From NCBI GenBank assembly GCA_964614345.1, contig CAZTLP010000007.1:1-47091 (forward strand): DNA of 47,091 nt. Reading direction: 5' to 3'. The position numbers and the translations under genes were made by a program. Below the pieces are notes generated by a model that saw only the letters and a program-made list of their open reading frames with translations, was not told the DNA's origin and did not search any database. This document shows positions 8,282-15,697 of the stretch, piece after piece; the stretch's first letter is position 1; every line of letters starts with the position of its first letter. The DNA is from AEGEAN-183 sp964614345. GTDB lineage: Bacteria > Pseudomonadota > Gammaproteobacteria > Magnimaribacterales > Magnimaribacteraceae.

Positions 8282-8750
8282 AAGACTTTTCAATTTTTTT
8301 GATCAGTTAGAACAATCTTTTATCGGAGAAGCTATCAGGAATTCAATTTGGATGTTTCCTGTAATAGAAGCATTTCATTTGATAGGTTTGGCAATCTTAG
8401 GAGGGTCAATTTTAGTTGGTGATTTAAGGCTTTTAGGCTTATTGCTTTCTTCTAAACCAATTAATTATGTAATCAGTCAAACGACTTTAATTCTTAAGTT
8501 AGGCTTACTTATATTAGTTTCAACAGGCATACCACTCTTCCTTAGTGAAGCAATTAAATGTTATTACAGTAGGGCTTTTTGGATAAAGATGAGCGCACTG
8601 ATGATTGGCTTAGTGTTTTTATTTTGTATCCGAAACCCTGTGGGCTTATCAACAGTTGAAGGAAATGCCAAAGTAAAACTAATAGGTTTTATATCTATAT
8701 CCATATGGGCAATTGTTGCAGGATCGGGACGTTGGATCGGTTTTTCGTAG
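8271..8750 (+). CDS. DUF6644-like four-helix inner-membrane protein (second copy)
   Basis: Start placed at ATG 8271, with GGGAGG at 8260-8265 giving 5-bp spacing; a TTG directly before it (8268) would add only one Met. The 159-aa product has about four membrane helices and repeats the first copy's signature: FPVIEAFHLIGLA, GGSIL, then GDLRLLG. It lacks the longer C-terminal tail of its neighbour. Two adjacent, overlapping genes of the same fold suggest a heterodimeric membrane complex (inference). The sugar-symporter gene starts 6 bp downstream. Confidence 0.8.
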   Translation: MESERLFNFFDQLEQSFIGEAIRNSIWMFPVIEAFHLIGLAILGGSILVGDLRLLGLLLSSKPINYVISQTTLILKLGLLILVSTGIPLFLSEAIKCYYSRAFWIKMSALMIGLVFLFCIRNPVGLSTVEGNAKVKLIGFISISIWAIVAGSGRWIGFS

Positions 8751-8756
8751 AAAGAA

Positions 8757-10133
8757 ATGAGTAGTAAATCAGAGGGTCTAAGTCTCAAAGTAAAATTGGG
8801 TTATGGGATAGGAGATATTGCAATATGCCTTTATTGGAGTGGAGTCGGCCTTTATCTTCTTTATTTCTATACGGATGTCGTAGGAATCTCTCCTGAGTTA
8901 GCAGGTCTTATTTATGCTATAGGCATGATCTGGGATGCTTTGACGGATCCTTACATGGGTTTTATTGCTGAGAGAACTAGATCTAGATGGGGTGTTTATC
9001 GGCCTTACCTATTGTTTGGAAATATTCCCTTAGCTCTTTCTTTTATTCTCCTTCTATGGGTTCCGCCTTTTGAAGGAACCCTCCTTTTTGTATTTCTATT
9101 GTTTGCTAATTTATTGCACAGGACTTGTTTCACCATTGTGAGTGTTCCTTTCTCTTCTTTAACGCCAAGAATTACTGAAGATAGTGAACAAAGAACTAAC
9201 CTAACTGGTTTTCGTATGATGGGAGCCCAGACCGGGACTAATTTAATGGCAGCTTTTGCCTTTCCTATTATCTTTTGGGCTGGCATGGGGGATGAGGCTA
9301 AGGGGTTTATATTCATGGCAATGATTGCTGGAATATCAGCTCTCTTAATCCACAGTATTACTTTTTATACGGTAAAAGAGCCTCAACATGACCAAGGAAT
9401 AGAGAGAGTTGGAGAGAGCTTTCTTGAAATTGCAAAATCAATCGGAAAGAACAAACCCTTTTGGTTAGTTTTTTCTGCAACCTTATTAGTGGGTGTAACA
9501 ACAATCTTTTTTGGCAATAATCTTGTTTATTATTCAAAGTACGCCTTAGGCTTACATGAACATCAGGGCACTATTTTATTTACCAATGGAATCGTAGCTT
9601 TTGCGAGTATTCCAGTCTGGTGGGTAATTTCAAATAAGATAGGAAAGCGTTCTACTTGGCTAATATCTATGAGTATTACTTTTGTCGCTTTTGTTTGCTT
9701 TTATTTATATCCAATAACCACTCTGAGAGAACTATTAATCCTGGTAGCCTTTATAGGATTAGGGGCAGGTGCTGGAGGAATTTTATTTTGGTCCATGTTA
9801 CCGGACACAATTGAGTATGGAGAAGCACACACTGGGGTTAGGAGTGAATCCTCGCTGTACGGTTTTATGACTTTTGCTCAAAAAGGATCTATAGCTTTGG
9901 CAATTCTTATCCTTGGATTCGTTCTTAATGCTATTGGTTTTGAGGCCAACCAAGTTCAAAGTGCTGAAACCATAGCTTCTATGAAAACAATGATGAGTAT
10001 TATTCCTGCTTTTGGTGTGGCTTTAAGTTTAATAGTAATATATTTTTATCCTATAGATTCTGAAACACACAAAAAGTTATTAAAACAAATTAAAACTAAA
10101 CATCAGGGAAGAGAAACTCTAAAAGAACTATGA
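8757..10133 (+). CDS. GPH-family (MelB-like) sodium/proton:sugar symporter
   Basis: A 458-aa, roughly 12-helix inner-membrane symporter of the glycoside-pentoside-hexuronide family within the MFS. Family marks include KLGYGIGDIAICLYW at the N-terminus, the helix-2 loop motif DALTDPYMGFIAERTRSRWG (the MelB-type Asp pair and RSRWG), and LGAGAGGILFWSMLPD in the second half. It probably takes up a sugar or glycoside with a cation, but these transporters also carry other conjugates. The ATG is 6 bp after the DUF6644-like gene, and its stop overlaps the following oxidoreductase start (ATGA), so transport and the downstream dehydrogenases are co-translated. Confidence 0.9.
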   Translation: MSSKSEGLSLKVKLGYGIGDIAICLYWSGVGLYLLYFYTDVVGISPELAGLIYAIGMIWDALTDPYMGFIAERTRSRWGVYRPYLLFGNIPLALSFILLLWVPPFEGTLLFVFLLFANLLHRTCFTIVSVPFSSLTPRITEDSEQRTNLTGFRMMGAQTGTNLMAAFAFPIIFWAGMGDEAKGFIFMAMIAGISALLIHSITFYTVKEPQHDQGIERVGESFLEIAKSIGKNKPFWLVFSATLLVGVTTIFFGNNLVYYSKYALGLHEHQGTILFTNGIVAFASIPVWWVISNKIGKRSTWLISMSITFVAFVCFYLYPITTLRELLILVAFIGLGAGAGGILFWSMLPDTIEYGEAHTGVRSESSLYGFMTFAQKGSIALAILILGFVLNAIGFEANQVQSAETIASMKTMMSIIPAFGVALSLIVIYFYPIDSETHKKLLKQIKTKHQGRETLKEL

Positions 10134-10728
10134 TCAATTGGGGTATTTTTGGAACGGGGATGATAGCTAGGGCACTGGCTGTTTCAATGATAGAAAGTGA
10201 AGGTTCAAAGCTAAAAGCTGTAGCCAGCAGGTCAATTGAAAAAGCTGAGAGATTCGCAGAAAAATATAATTGCTTACCTATAGAAGGTTATGAAAACCTA
10301 CTTAAAGATGATGAGATAGATGCTATTTATGTTGCTACACCTCATGACTCGCATTTTGACCTAGCCTTAGCCTCAATAGAAGCAAAGAAATCAGTACTTT
10401 GTGAAAAACCAATGACTATTAATTCTACAGAGGCGATGGTGTTGATAGATGCTGCCCGAAACAAAGGAGTTTTATTGATGGAAGCCTTTATGTATCGGAC
10501 ACATCCTCAGACAGACAAGATTCGCGAAATAGTAGAAACGGAGTTTAAGGATGCACCTTTAATAATTGAAGCTTCTTTTGGATTTTCAGCGGATGTTCCT
10601 GACGAGCATAGATTAGTGAATCCTGAACTTGGTGGGGGTTCTATTATGGATATAGGCTGTTACCCGATGTCTATGTCTAGATTGGTGGTTGGGGCGCAGC
10701 ATGGAAAACCCTTCTTAAATCCAATAAG
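10130..10728 (+). CDS. Gfo/Idh/MocA-family NAD(P)-dependent oxidoreductase (3-prime part lost in gap)
   Basis: The N-terminal 199 residues of a cytoplasmic sugar or cyclitol dehydrogenase. The Rossmann motif GIFGTGMIA is at residues 5-13, the family-diagnostic CEKPMTIN (E92-K93-P94) is present, and the start of the C-terminal alpha/beta domain shows ELGGGSIMDIGCYPM. Family members are about 330 aa, so roughly 130 residues should lie in the N run that begins at 10729. The start overlaps the symporter stop (ATGA). An open frame happens to continue through the N run into an aldo/keto reductase. With a placeholder of unknown real length this does not prove a fusion, although genuine fusions of these two families may exist. 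Confidence 0.88.
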
Positions 10729-10828
10729 NNNNNNNNNNNNNNNNNNNNNNNNNNNNNNNNNNNNNNNNNNNNNNNNNNNNNNNNNNNNNNNNNNNNNNNN
10801 NNNNNNNNNNNNNNNNNNNNNNNNNNNN
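10729..10828. other. Assembly gap (100 N) inside or between Gfo/Idh and AKR genes
   Basis: Exactly 100 N, the usual scaffolding placeholder. The domains missing on both sides (about 130 residues of Gfo/Idh C-terminus and 15 or more residues of AKR N-terminus) imply that at least about 400-450 bp are absent. Confidence 0.97.
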
Positions 10829-11713
10829 TTTGGTTGTGATAACCAATCTGGAAGTGACCATGCTTTTGCTATGTTTGATCATTACTTTTCTTTGGGAGGG
10901 AATACTTTTGATACAGCTTATATTTATAATAATGGAAAGAGTGATGTGTACTTAGGAAGGTGGATGAATCATCGCGGTTTAAGAGATGAAGTTGTTGTCC
11001 TTGGGAAAGGAGCTCATACCCCAGATTGCCTTCCTCAGTTAATTAGGCCTCAACTTGAAGAATCCTTAGATAGACTTAAAACTGACTACTTGGATCTTTA
11101 CTGTCTGCATCGGGATAATTTAGAGGTGCCAGTAAATGAATTTATTGATGCTTTGAACGAGTTAAAAGAAGAAGGCTTAATAAGATTAATCGGTGCCTCT
11201 AACTGGTCTCTTTCAAGATTCTCTGAATCAATTACCTATGCTGAAACATCAGGCAAAATTTCTTTTAGTTTATTAAGTAATAACTTTAGTTTAGCTAGGA
11301 TGCTGGAACCTGTTTGGCCTGGCTGTGAAAGTTGTTCTGAAGATGATTTCAAAGAATTCTTAAAAGAAAAACAAATATCTATATTTCCTTGGTCGAGTCA
11401 AGCTAGAGGCTTTTTTCTTGATAGGCAGGAGTTTGAGGGTTCTTTGCATATCGCAAACCCTAATCAACAAGAACAAAACAGGGTTTGGTCTAATGCAGAT
11501 AATCTTGAAAGAAGAAGAAGATGTTTTTCTTTAGCTAAAGAAAAAGGAGTTGAGCCCATAGAACTGGCTTTAGCTTTTGTGTTGAATCAAGATTTTCCTT
11601 CTTTTCCATTAATTGGACCTAGAAATTTCTTTGAAACTAAAAGTTCTCTTAAAGCATTAGAAATAGAGTTAACTAGAGAAGATACAGATTGGTTAGATCT
11701 TAAAAGAAATTAG
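10829..11713 (+). CDS. Aldo/keto reductase (5-prime end lost in gap)
   Basis: An AKR (beta/alpha)8 oxidoreductase fragment of 294 residues, beginning FGCDNQSGSDHAF, a stretch normally 15-20 residues from the start. The catalytic tetrad is visible, numbered from the fragment: D28 and Y33 in FDTAYIY, K60 in VVLGKGAH and H94 in YCLHRDN, with the expected 5-residue D-Y spacing. The C-terminal region has the GPRNFFETKSSL cofactor-binding block. It probably reduces a sugar or aldehyde carbonyl with NADPH. It is the last gene of the operon begun at 3091; a 364-bp non-coding region follows. It could be a separate gene or the C-terminal half of a Gfo/Idh-AKR fusion. Confidence 0.88.
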   Translation, partial: FGCDNQSGSDHAFAMFDHYFSLGGNTFDTAYIYNNGKSDVYLGRWMNHRGLRDEVVVLGKGAHTPDCLPQLIRPQLEESLDRLKTDYLDLYCLHRDNLEVPVNEFIDALNELKEEGLIRLIGASNWSLSRFSESITYAETSGKISFSLLSNNFSLARMLEPVWPGCESCSEDDFKEFLKEKQISIFPWSSQARGFFLDRQEFEGSLHIANPNQQEQNRVWSNADNLERRRRCFSLAKEKGVEPIELALAFVLNQDFPSFPLIGPRNFFETKSSLKALEIELTREDTDWLDLKRN

Positions 11714-11758
11714 TTAAAAAAATATAAGATTTAGACAAGTTTTGTCAAAAAAATTTAC

Positions 11759-11791
11759 TTGGCAATTTTAAAAAAATTGTTAATCTATACT
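11759..11791 (+). promoter_or_regulatory. Candidate sigma70 promoter for the intergenic small RNA
   Basis: TTGGCA (11759-11764) is followed after 16 bp by TAATCT (11781-11786), with an overlapping alternative -10 hexamer TATACT at 11786-11791. The spacer is A/T-rich. Transcription would begin near 11797, just before the hairpin-rich segment. A short 5-bp inverted repeat (GACAA/TTGTC, 11734-11746) lies upstream. Confidence 0.5.
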
Positions 11792-11796
11792 TAAGT

Positions 11797-12023
11797 TGTT
11801 CTGCATTTGATTTGATACAAGGGGGATCAAATAGCAGGTATCTTTATTACCCTTTAAAGGAGGTGGTCCAAATTAGTATTTATTTATTAGCAGGAATTAC
11901 AGGAGGTGCCTTCTGACACGGGGTAACCCCGGTTCCGGCTACCAAAAAATTTATAGATTGGTAGTTTAGAAGACTGTTGAGATACTTCTTCTAAAAGAGC
12001 CCCGCTCTAAGCGGGGCTTTTTT
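11797..12023 (+). ncRNA. Candidate structured small RNA, about 225 nt, unrecognised family
   Basis: This segment of the 364-bp gene-free region looks like a self-contained RNA gene. It has a promoter-like element upstream, no ATG anywhere, locally GC-rich blocks in AT-rich surroundings, and an intrinsic terminator. Visible hairpins are ATTTGAT (11805-11811) with ATCAAAT (11826-11832); GGGG/CCCC (11920-11930, 3-nt loop); CTACCAA (11939-11945) with TTGGTAG (11958-11964); TTTAGAAG (11965-11972) with CTTCTAAA (11988-11995); then the terminator. AGGAGGTG occurs twice (11858-11865 and 11901-11908), each complementary to the 16S 3-prime tail. The only short frame after the first copy is GTG 11863 to TGA 11916, 17 codons, hydrophobic. 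It does not match SRP RNA, RNase P RNA, tmRNA or a classical 6S outline. It could instead be a leader of the phosphatase gene, but the terminator argues for a separate transcript. Confidence 0.55.
11998..12023 (+). terminator. Strong Rho-independent terminator of the small-RNA candidate
   Basis: A perfect 9-bp GC-rich stem, AGCCCCGCT (11998-12006) with AGCGGGGCT (12010-12018), has a CTA loop and six consecutive T residues at 12018-12023. It ends 54 bp before the alkaline phosphatase start, insulating that gene from upstream transcription unless it acts as an attenuator. Confidence 0.93.
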
Positions 12024-12029
12024 ATTTAA

Positions 12030-12035
12030 TATAAT
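12030..12035 (+). promoter_or_regulatory. Possible -10 element for the alkaline phosphatase gene
   Basis: A perfect TATAAT hexamer lies directly after the terminator and 42 bp before the ATG at 12078. No convincing -35 hexamer is seen at the right spacing, because that position falls in the terminator hairpin. Activator-dependent initiation, for example by PhoB, is possible but no full Pho box is visible. Confidence 0.35.
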
Positions 12036-12077
12036 GAGATTTTTAGGACAAAAGGTAGAATAAGGAGTTCTTTAAAA

Positions 12078-13382
12078 ATGAAAACAAAATTAATTTTAGC
12101 TGGTGTAGTCATCTTAGTTGTTGGCGCAACTATTGGTGCCTGGGCTACATATTCTTTCGCGCAAAATTTGATTATGGAAAATCTTCCAATAGGCACTGCA
12201 AGTTTAGATGAAAAAGATTCCTATATTGAATCGGCACCTGATTTAAATCCATTTCAACCTAAACTACTAAAAGTTCCTTCAAATAAAGCCAAGAATGTAA
12301 TCCTTCTTATAGGTGACGGAATGAGTATTAGTCAGATCTCAGCTTATAGGTTGCTTAACGGAGGACCTAATTCAAGAATCTCAGTGGATAAATTTCCCTA
12401 TTCGGGAATTGTTTTAACTCATTCTGAGAACGGTATTGTTACAGACTCAGCTTCATCTGCTACTGCATACAGCACAGGATTTAAAACGAATAATACTTAT
12501 CTTGGGTTAGATGCAAATAAAAATGTCCTTGAAAATTTAACTGAAACGCTTGATCAATCTGGCTATGTGAGTTCTTTATTGGCTACTTCTGAAATAACTC
12601 ATGCTACGCCAGCTGCTTTTGTCGCGCATGTGGATCTAAGATGGAAAACAGATGAAATTAGCTCTCAAATGGTTGATTCTAATGTTGCAACATTTTTAGG
12701 TGGAGGCAGACATTTTTTCTTACCTGAAGAGATGGGAGGAAAGAGAGAAGACGGTAGAAATTTACTTCAAGAAGTTAGTGACTCGCATGTCTTGCTCAAA
12801 ACCAAAGAAGATATGATTAATTTTGATCTTAAGACGCCAGGAAGAATTTTTGGTCTCTTTGCCGATGAGCATATTAGAAATATAGAAACTCCTGACAATC
12901 ACGCTTTTGAGCCCTCGCTAACAGATATGCTTCAGTTTTCTGTTAATCGTTCAGATTACTTTATTGATAATGGGTGTACAGGTTTCTTTATTATGGCTGA
13001 AGGTTCGCAAGTAGACTGGGCAGGTCATGTGAACAATATCGACTATTTAAATAATGAAATGAAAGATTTAGATTCCGCTGTGGAATGGGCTCTAAACTAT
13101 GCAATGGTAAACGAGGATACTTTGGTAGTAGTAACAGCCGATCATGAAACTGGAGGACTTTTAATTGAACCTGCAAACCCAGTGGACTACTCAGGAGACA
13201 AGGTAAAATTTTCTTTTAATACCGCTGTTGGTAGAGGTACCCATACAGGTGTTCCTGTTCCTGTTTATGCTTATGGACCTGGAGCTGAGAACTTTACTGG
13301 AACCTTAGATAACACAGATATATATAGAGCTATCTTGGCTTCTTTAGAGACAGATTCTGACTTGGGAAGTTGTATTAAATAA
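12078..13382 (+). CDS. Alkaline phosphatase (PhoA family), membrane-anchored or secreted
   Basis: A 434-aa metal-dependent phosphomonoesterase of the PhoA superfamily that releases phosphate from organic esters outside the cytoplasm. Residues 5-28 form a hydrophobic signal or anchor helix. Metal and catalytic motifs in order are NVILLIGDGMS (D80), the nucleophile block VTDSASSATAYSTG (S124 is the phosphoserine), VDWAGHVNNIDY and VTADHETGG, and the final GTHTG histidine is present near residue 394. All are in the standard order. The SD AAGGAG lies 11 bp before the ATG. The next gene is 36 bp downstream, so phosphatase, FAD enzyme, HD protein and GH3 enzyme may be one operon. Confidence 0.93.
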   Translation: MKTKLILAGVVILVVGATIGAWATYSFAQNLIMENLPIGTASLDEKDSYIESAPDLNPFQPKLLKVPSNKAKNVILLIGDGMSISQISAYRLLNGGPNSRISVDKFPYSGIVLTHSENGIVTDSASSATAYSTGFKTNNTYLGLDANKNVLENLTETLDQSGYVSSLLATSEITHATPAAFVAHVDLRWKTDEISSQMVDSNVATFLGGGRHFFLPEEMGGKREDGRNLLQEVSDSHVLLKTKEDMINFDLKTPGRIFGLFADEHIRNIETPDNHAFEPSLTDMLQFSVNRSDYFIDNGCTGFFIMAEGSQVDWAGHVNNIDYLNNEMKDLDSAVEWALNYAMVNEDTLVVVTADHETGGLLIEPANPVDYSGDKVKFSFNTAVGRGTHTGVPVPVYAYGPGAENFTGTLDNTDIYRAILASLETDSDLGSCIK

Positions 13383-13418
13383 AGAAATCAAAATTAAGGA
13401 ATAAGTTAGAGAGGATAA

Positions 13419-15050
13419 ATGAACAAAAGGAAATTTTGGGGTTGGGGATTTGCAGATCAAATTTTAAGCAAAGAAGAAGAAGCGGGAGTTGAGAATAGGA
13501 TTGCTCAAAATTTTGGTCTAAGTGAAATAGATGCATTACCTATACCAGTTGCTGAAGAAATAGAGTTAAAAGACCCAAGAGTAAAAATTCCCGATACTTT
13601 AAAAGATATTTTTTCTGATGATCATGTCGAAAGACTCAATCATGCCTACGGCAAATCTTTTCCAGATGTAGCTAGAGCTATGTTGGGTCAATTCCCTCAT
13701 CCACCAGATTTAATTGCATTCCCAAGAAACCAAGAAGAAGTAGTTGATACTCTGGACTGGGCTGATAAAAATAATATCGCCGTGATTCCTTATGGAGGAG
13801 GGTCAAGTGTTTGTGGTGGGGTGGAAACAGACGTTGATGACTCTTTCTCGGGAGTTATTTCTCTTGATTTAAGAAATCTTAACCAAGTCTTAGAAATTGA
13901 TAAAGAAAGCAGAGCAGCAAGAATACAAGCAGGAATATTTGGACCAGCTTTAGAGGAAGAGCTGAAGAAATCCAATTTGACTCTAAGACATTTTCCTCAA
14001 AGTTTTGAACATTCAACTTTAGGAGGATGGATCGCGACCAGATCGGGTGGACATTTTGCAACTTTGTATACGCATATAGATGATTTTGTTGAGTCCACAA
14101 CTATGGTCACTCCCACAGGTGTTATTGAATCCAGAAGGCTTCCTGGATCTGGAGCAGGACCAAGTCCTGATCGAATGGTTATAGGTTCAGAGGGTATATT
14201 GGGTGTAATAACTGAGGCTTGGATGAGGTTACAGGAACGACCTAATTTTAGGGCTTCCTGTCCGGTATTATTTAGTGATTATGATAAAGCATTAAATGCT
14301 ACAAGATTGATTAGCCAATCTGCTTTATTTCCGGCCAATTGCAGACTTCTTGATGCCAATGAAGCCCTTTTTAATGGAGCAGGGGATGGGTCTAAGCATT
14401 TATTAATTCTTTCGTTTGAATCGGCTGATCATGAGATGGATGCTTGGTTAAATAGAGCATTAGAGATAGCTGCTGATGCTGGTGGAGAATATGAATTACC
14501 TCAAGAAAAGAAAGCTGATGCTCACAAATCTGGAGCTTCTGGTACTTGGAGGAACAGCTTTATTAGAGCACCTTATTATAGGGAGGCTTCGGTGAGACGA
14601 GGGATTATTCAAGATACCTTTGAAACCTCTATTACCTGGGATAAGGGATTTGATTTTATTGAGACTTTAAAAGAAAAAGCTTCAAAGGCAATAAAAGAAA
14701 TTTCAGGCAAAGAATCCACCGTAACTTGTCGTTTAACACATACTTACCCTGATGGATTGGCGCCTTATTTTTCTTACACAGCATACGCAACTCCTTCCAC
14801 AATGATTGATGTGTGGAAAGAGATTAAGTTGGTTACAAATGAAATATGCATCCAAGAAGGTGGTACCGTCACCCATCACCATGCTGTTGGCAGAGACCAT
14901 CGTATTAAAGGGTATGATCTACAGAGACCCGAAGGATTTAAAGATATGTTAGTTTCAGCTAAAGAAGGTGTAGATCCCAGATCGATAATGAATCCTGGCG
15001 TATTAATAGACCCTAAAGGGAAAAAACATAAACACTGGATGGAAGATTAA
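13419..15050 (+). CDS. FAD-linked oxidase of the alkyl-DHAP synthase (AGPS) type
   Basis: A 543-aa cytoplasmic flavoprotein of the vanillyl-alcohol-oxidase/PCMH superfamily. The family-typical start is KRKFWGWGFADQ. The FAD PP-loop is PYGGGSSVCGG (residues 124-134), with further FAD-contact segments at WIATRSGGHFATLYTH and IGSEGILGVITEAWMRL. An H486-H487-H488 triad in GGTVTHHHAVGRDH is a mark of alkyldihydroxyacetonephosphate synthase, which exchanges the acyl group of acyl-DHAP for a fatty alcohol to form an ether bond. Related bacterial enzymes may instead oxidise 2-hydroxy acids (GlcD-like, usually HQH). The neighbouring phosphatase does not decide between them. I favour AGPS-like for the family and leave the reaction open. 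Confidence 0.8.
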   Translation: MNKRKFWGWGFADQILSKEEEAGVENRIAQNFGLSEIDALPIPVAEEIELKDPRVKIPDTLKDIFSDDHVERLNHAYGKSFPDVARAMLGQFPHPPDLIAFPRNQEEVVDTLDWADKNNIAVIPYGGGSSVCGGVETDVDDSFSGVISLDLRNLNQVLEIDKESRAARIQAGIFGPALEEELKKSNLTLRHFPQSFEHSTLGGWIATRSGGHFATLYTHIDDFVESTTMVTPTGVIESRRLPGSGAGPSPDRMVIGSEGILGVITEAWMRLQERPNFRASCPVLFSDYDKALNATRLISQSALFPANCRLLDANEALFNGAGDGSKHLLILSFESADHEMDAWLNRALEIAADAGGEYELPQEKKADAHKSGASGTWRNSFIRAPYYREASVRRGIIQDTFETSITWDKGFDFIETLKEKASKAIKEISGKESTVTCRLTHTYPDGLAPYFSYTAYATPSTMIDVWKEIKLVTNEICIQEGGTVTHHHAVGRDHRIKGYDLQRPEGFKDMLVSAKEGVDPRSIMNPGVLIDPKGKKHKHWMED

Positions 15051-15107
15051 GCTTAAATGCAAAAAAGAGACCTTTCTGTCATAATTTAGGAAATTTGGAG
15101 GCTAGCC

Positions 15108-15683
15108 ATGGAAAAACAAGCTACTTTTTCGGAAATGGAAAATGGAACCGCAGAGGATTACGCAATTATTGGTGAACACGGGGCTAAATTTGCCAGCGAA
15201 TTACCTAATAGGATATTAGCGCATCTGGATATATTGAAGGGCGATACAGGAGGGTTTGCTGTTGATAGATTTACTCATAGTATCCAAACAGCAACAAGAG
15301 CTTATCGAGACGGCAAAGACGAAGAGTACGTTGTCTGTGCTTTGCTTCATGACATTGGCGATACTATTGCTTCTGCCAATCATGCAGATTTAGCAGCAAC
15401 AATGTTGGAGCCTTTTATTTCTGAAAAGAATTATTGGATTGTTAAACATCATGGAATTTTTCAAGGCTATTATTTTTTCGAACACTTAGGACTTGATAAG
15501 AACATGAGGGACCAATTTAAGGGGCATGAATTTTGGAATGATTGCGCAGAATTTTGTGCTAAATATGACCAAAACTCTTTTGATCCTGAATATGAAAATA
15601 TGGACATAGAGGAATTTATACCCATGGTTCACAATGTATTTGCTAAGCCCAGAAATTCAATCTATAAGAAAAGAGATTATTAA
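15108..15683 (+). CDS. HD-domain protein, possible mixed-valent di-iron oxygenase (PhnZ/MIOX-like)
   Basis: A 191-aa single-domain HD protein with GGAGG 6 bp before its ATG. Candidate metal ligands are H57 (DRFTHS), H81-D82 (LLHDIGD), H92 (ANHAD), H114/H115 (VKHHG) and D154 (KYDQ). The H...HD...H...H...D arrangement is that of HD-fold enzymes which bind two metals, including myo-inositol oxygenase and the phosphonate-cleaving oxygenase PhnZ, as well as ordinary phosphohydrolases. Size and context near an alkaline phosphatase fit a PhnZ-type role, but no PhnY partner is present in the window, so the substrate is unknown. Upstream, CTGTCATAAT at 15076-15085 resembles one Pho-box half-site and could equally be a CATAAT -10 hexamer. 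Confidence 0.7.
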   Translation: MEKQATFSEMENGTAEDYAIIGEHGAKFASELPNRILAHLDILKGDTGGFAVDRFTHSIQTATRAYRDGKDEEYVVCALLHDIGDTIASANHADLAATMLEPFISEKNYWIVKHHGIFQGYYFFEHLGLDKNMRDQFKGHEFWNDCAEFCAKYDQNSFDPEYENMDIEEFIPMVHNVFAKPRNSIYKKRDY

Positions 15684-15697
15684 ACTTTCCATATTTA

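Noticed and set aside
10130..11713. Single 527-aa protein spanning the N run
   Set aside because: The middle is placeholder N of unknown true length. The two halves are different families, so they are annotated separately and fusion is only listed as a possibility.
11734..11746. GACAA/TTGTC inverted repeat as terminator of the aldo/keto reductase gene
   Set aside because: Only 5 bp of stem, AT-rich, and followed by A rather than T residues on the plus strand.
15076..15094. Complete Pho box upstream of the HD gene
   Set aside because: Only one half-site (CTGTCAT) matches; the second repeat is too degenerate to annotate as a PhoB site.
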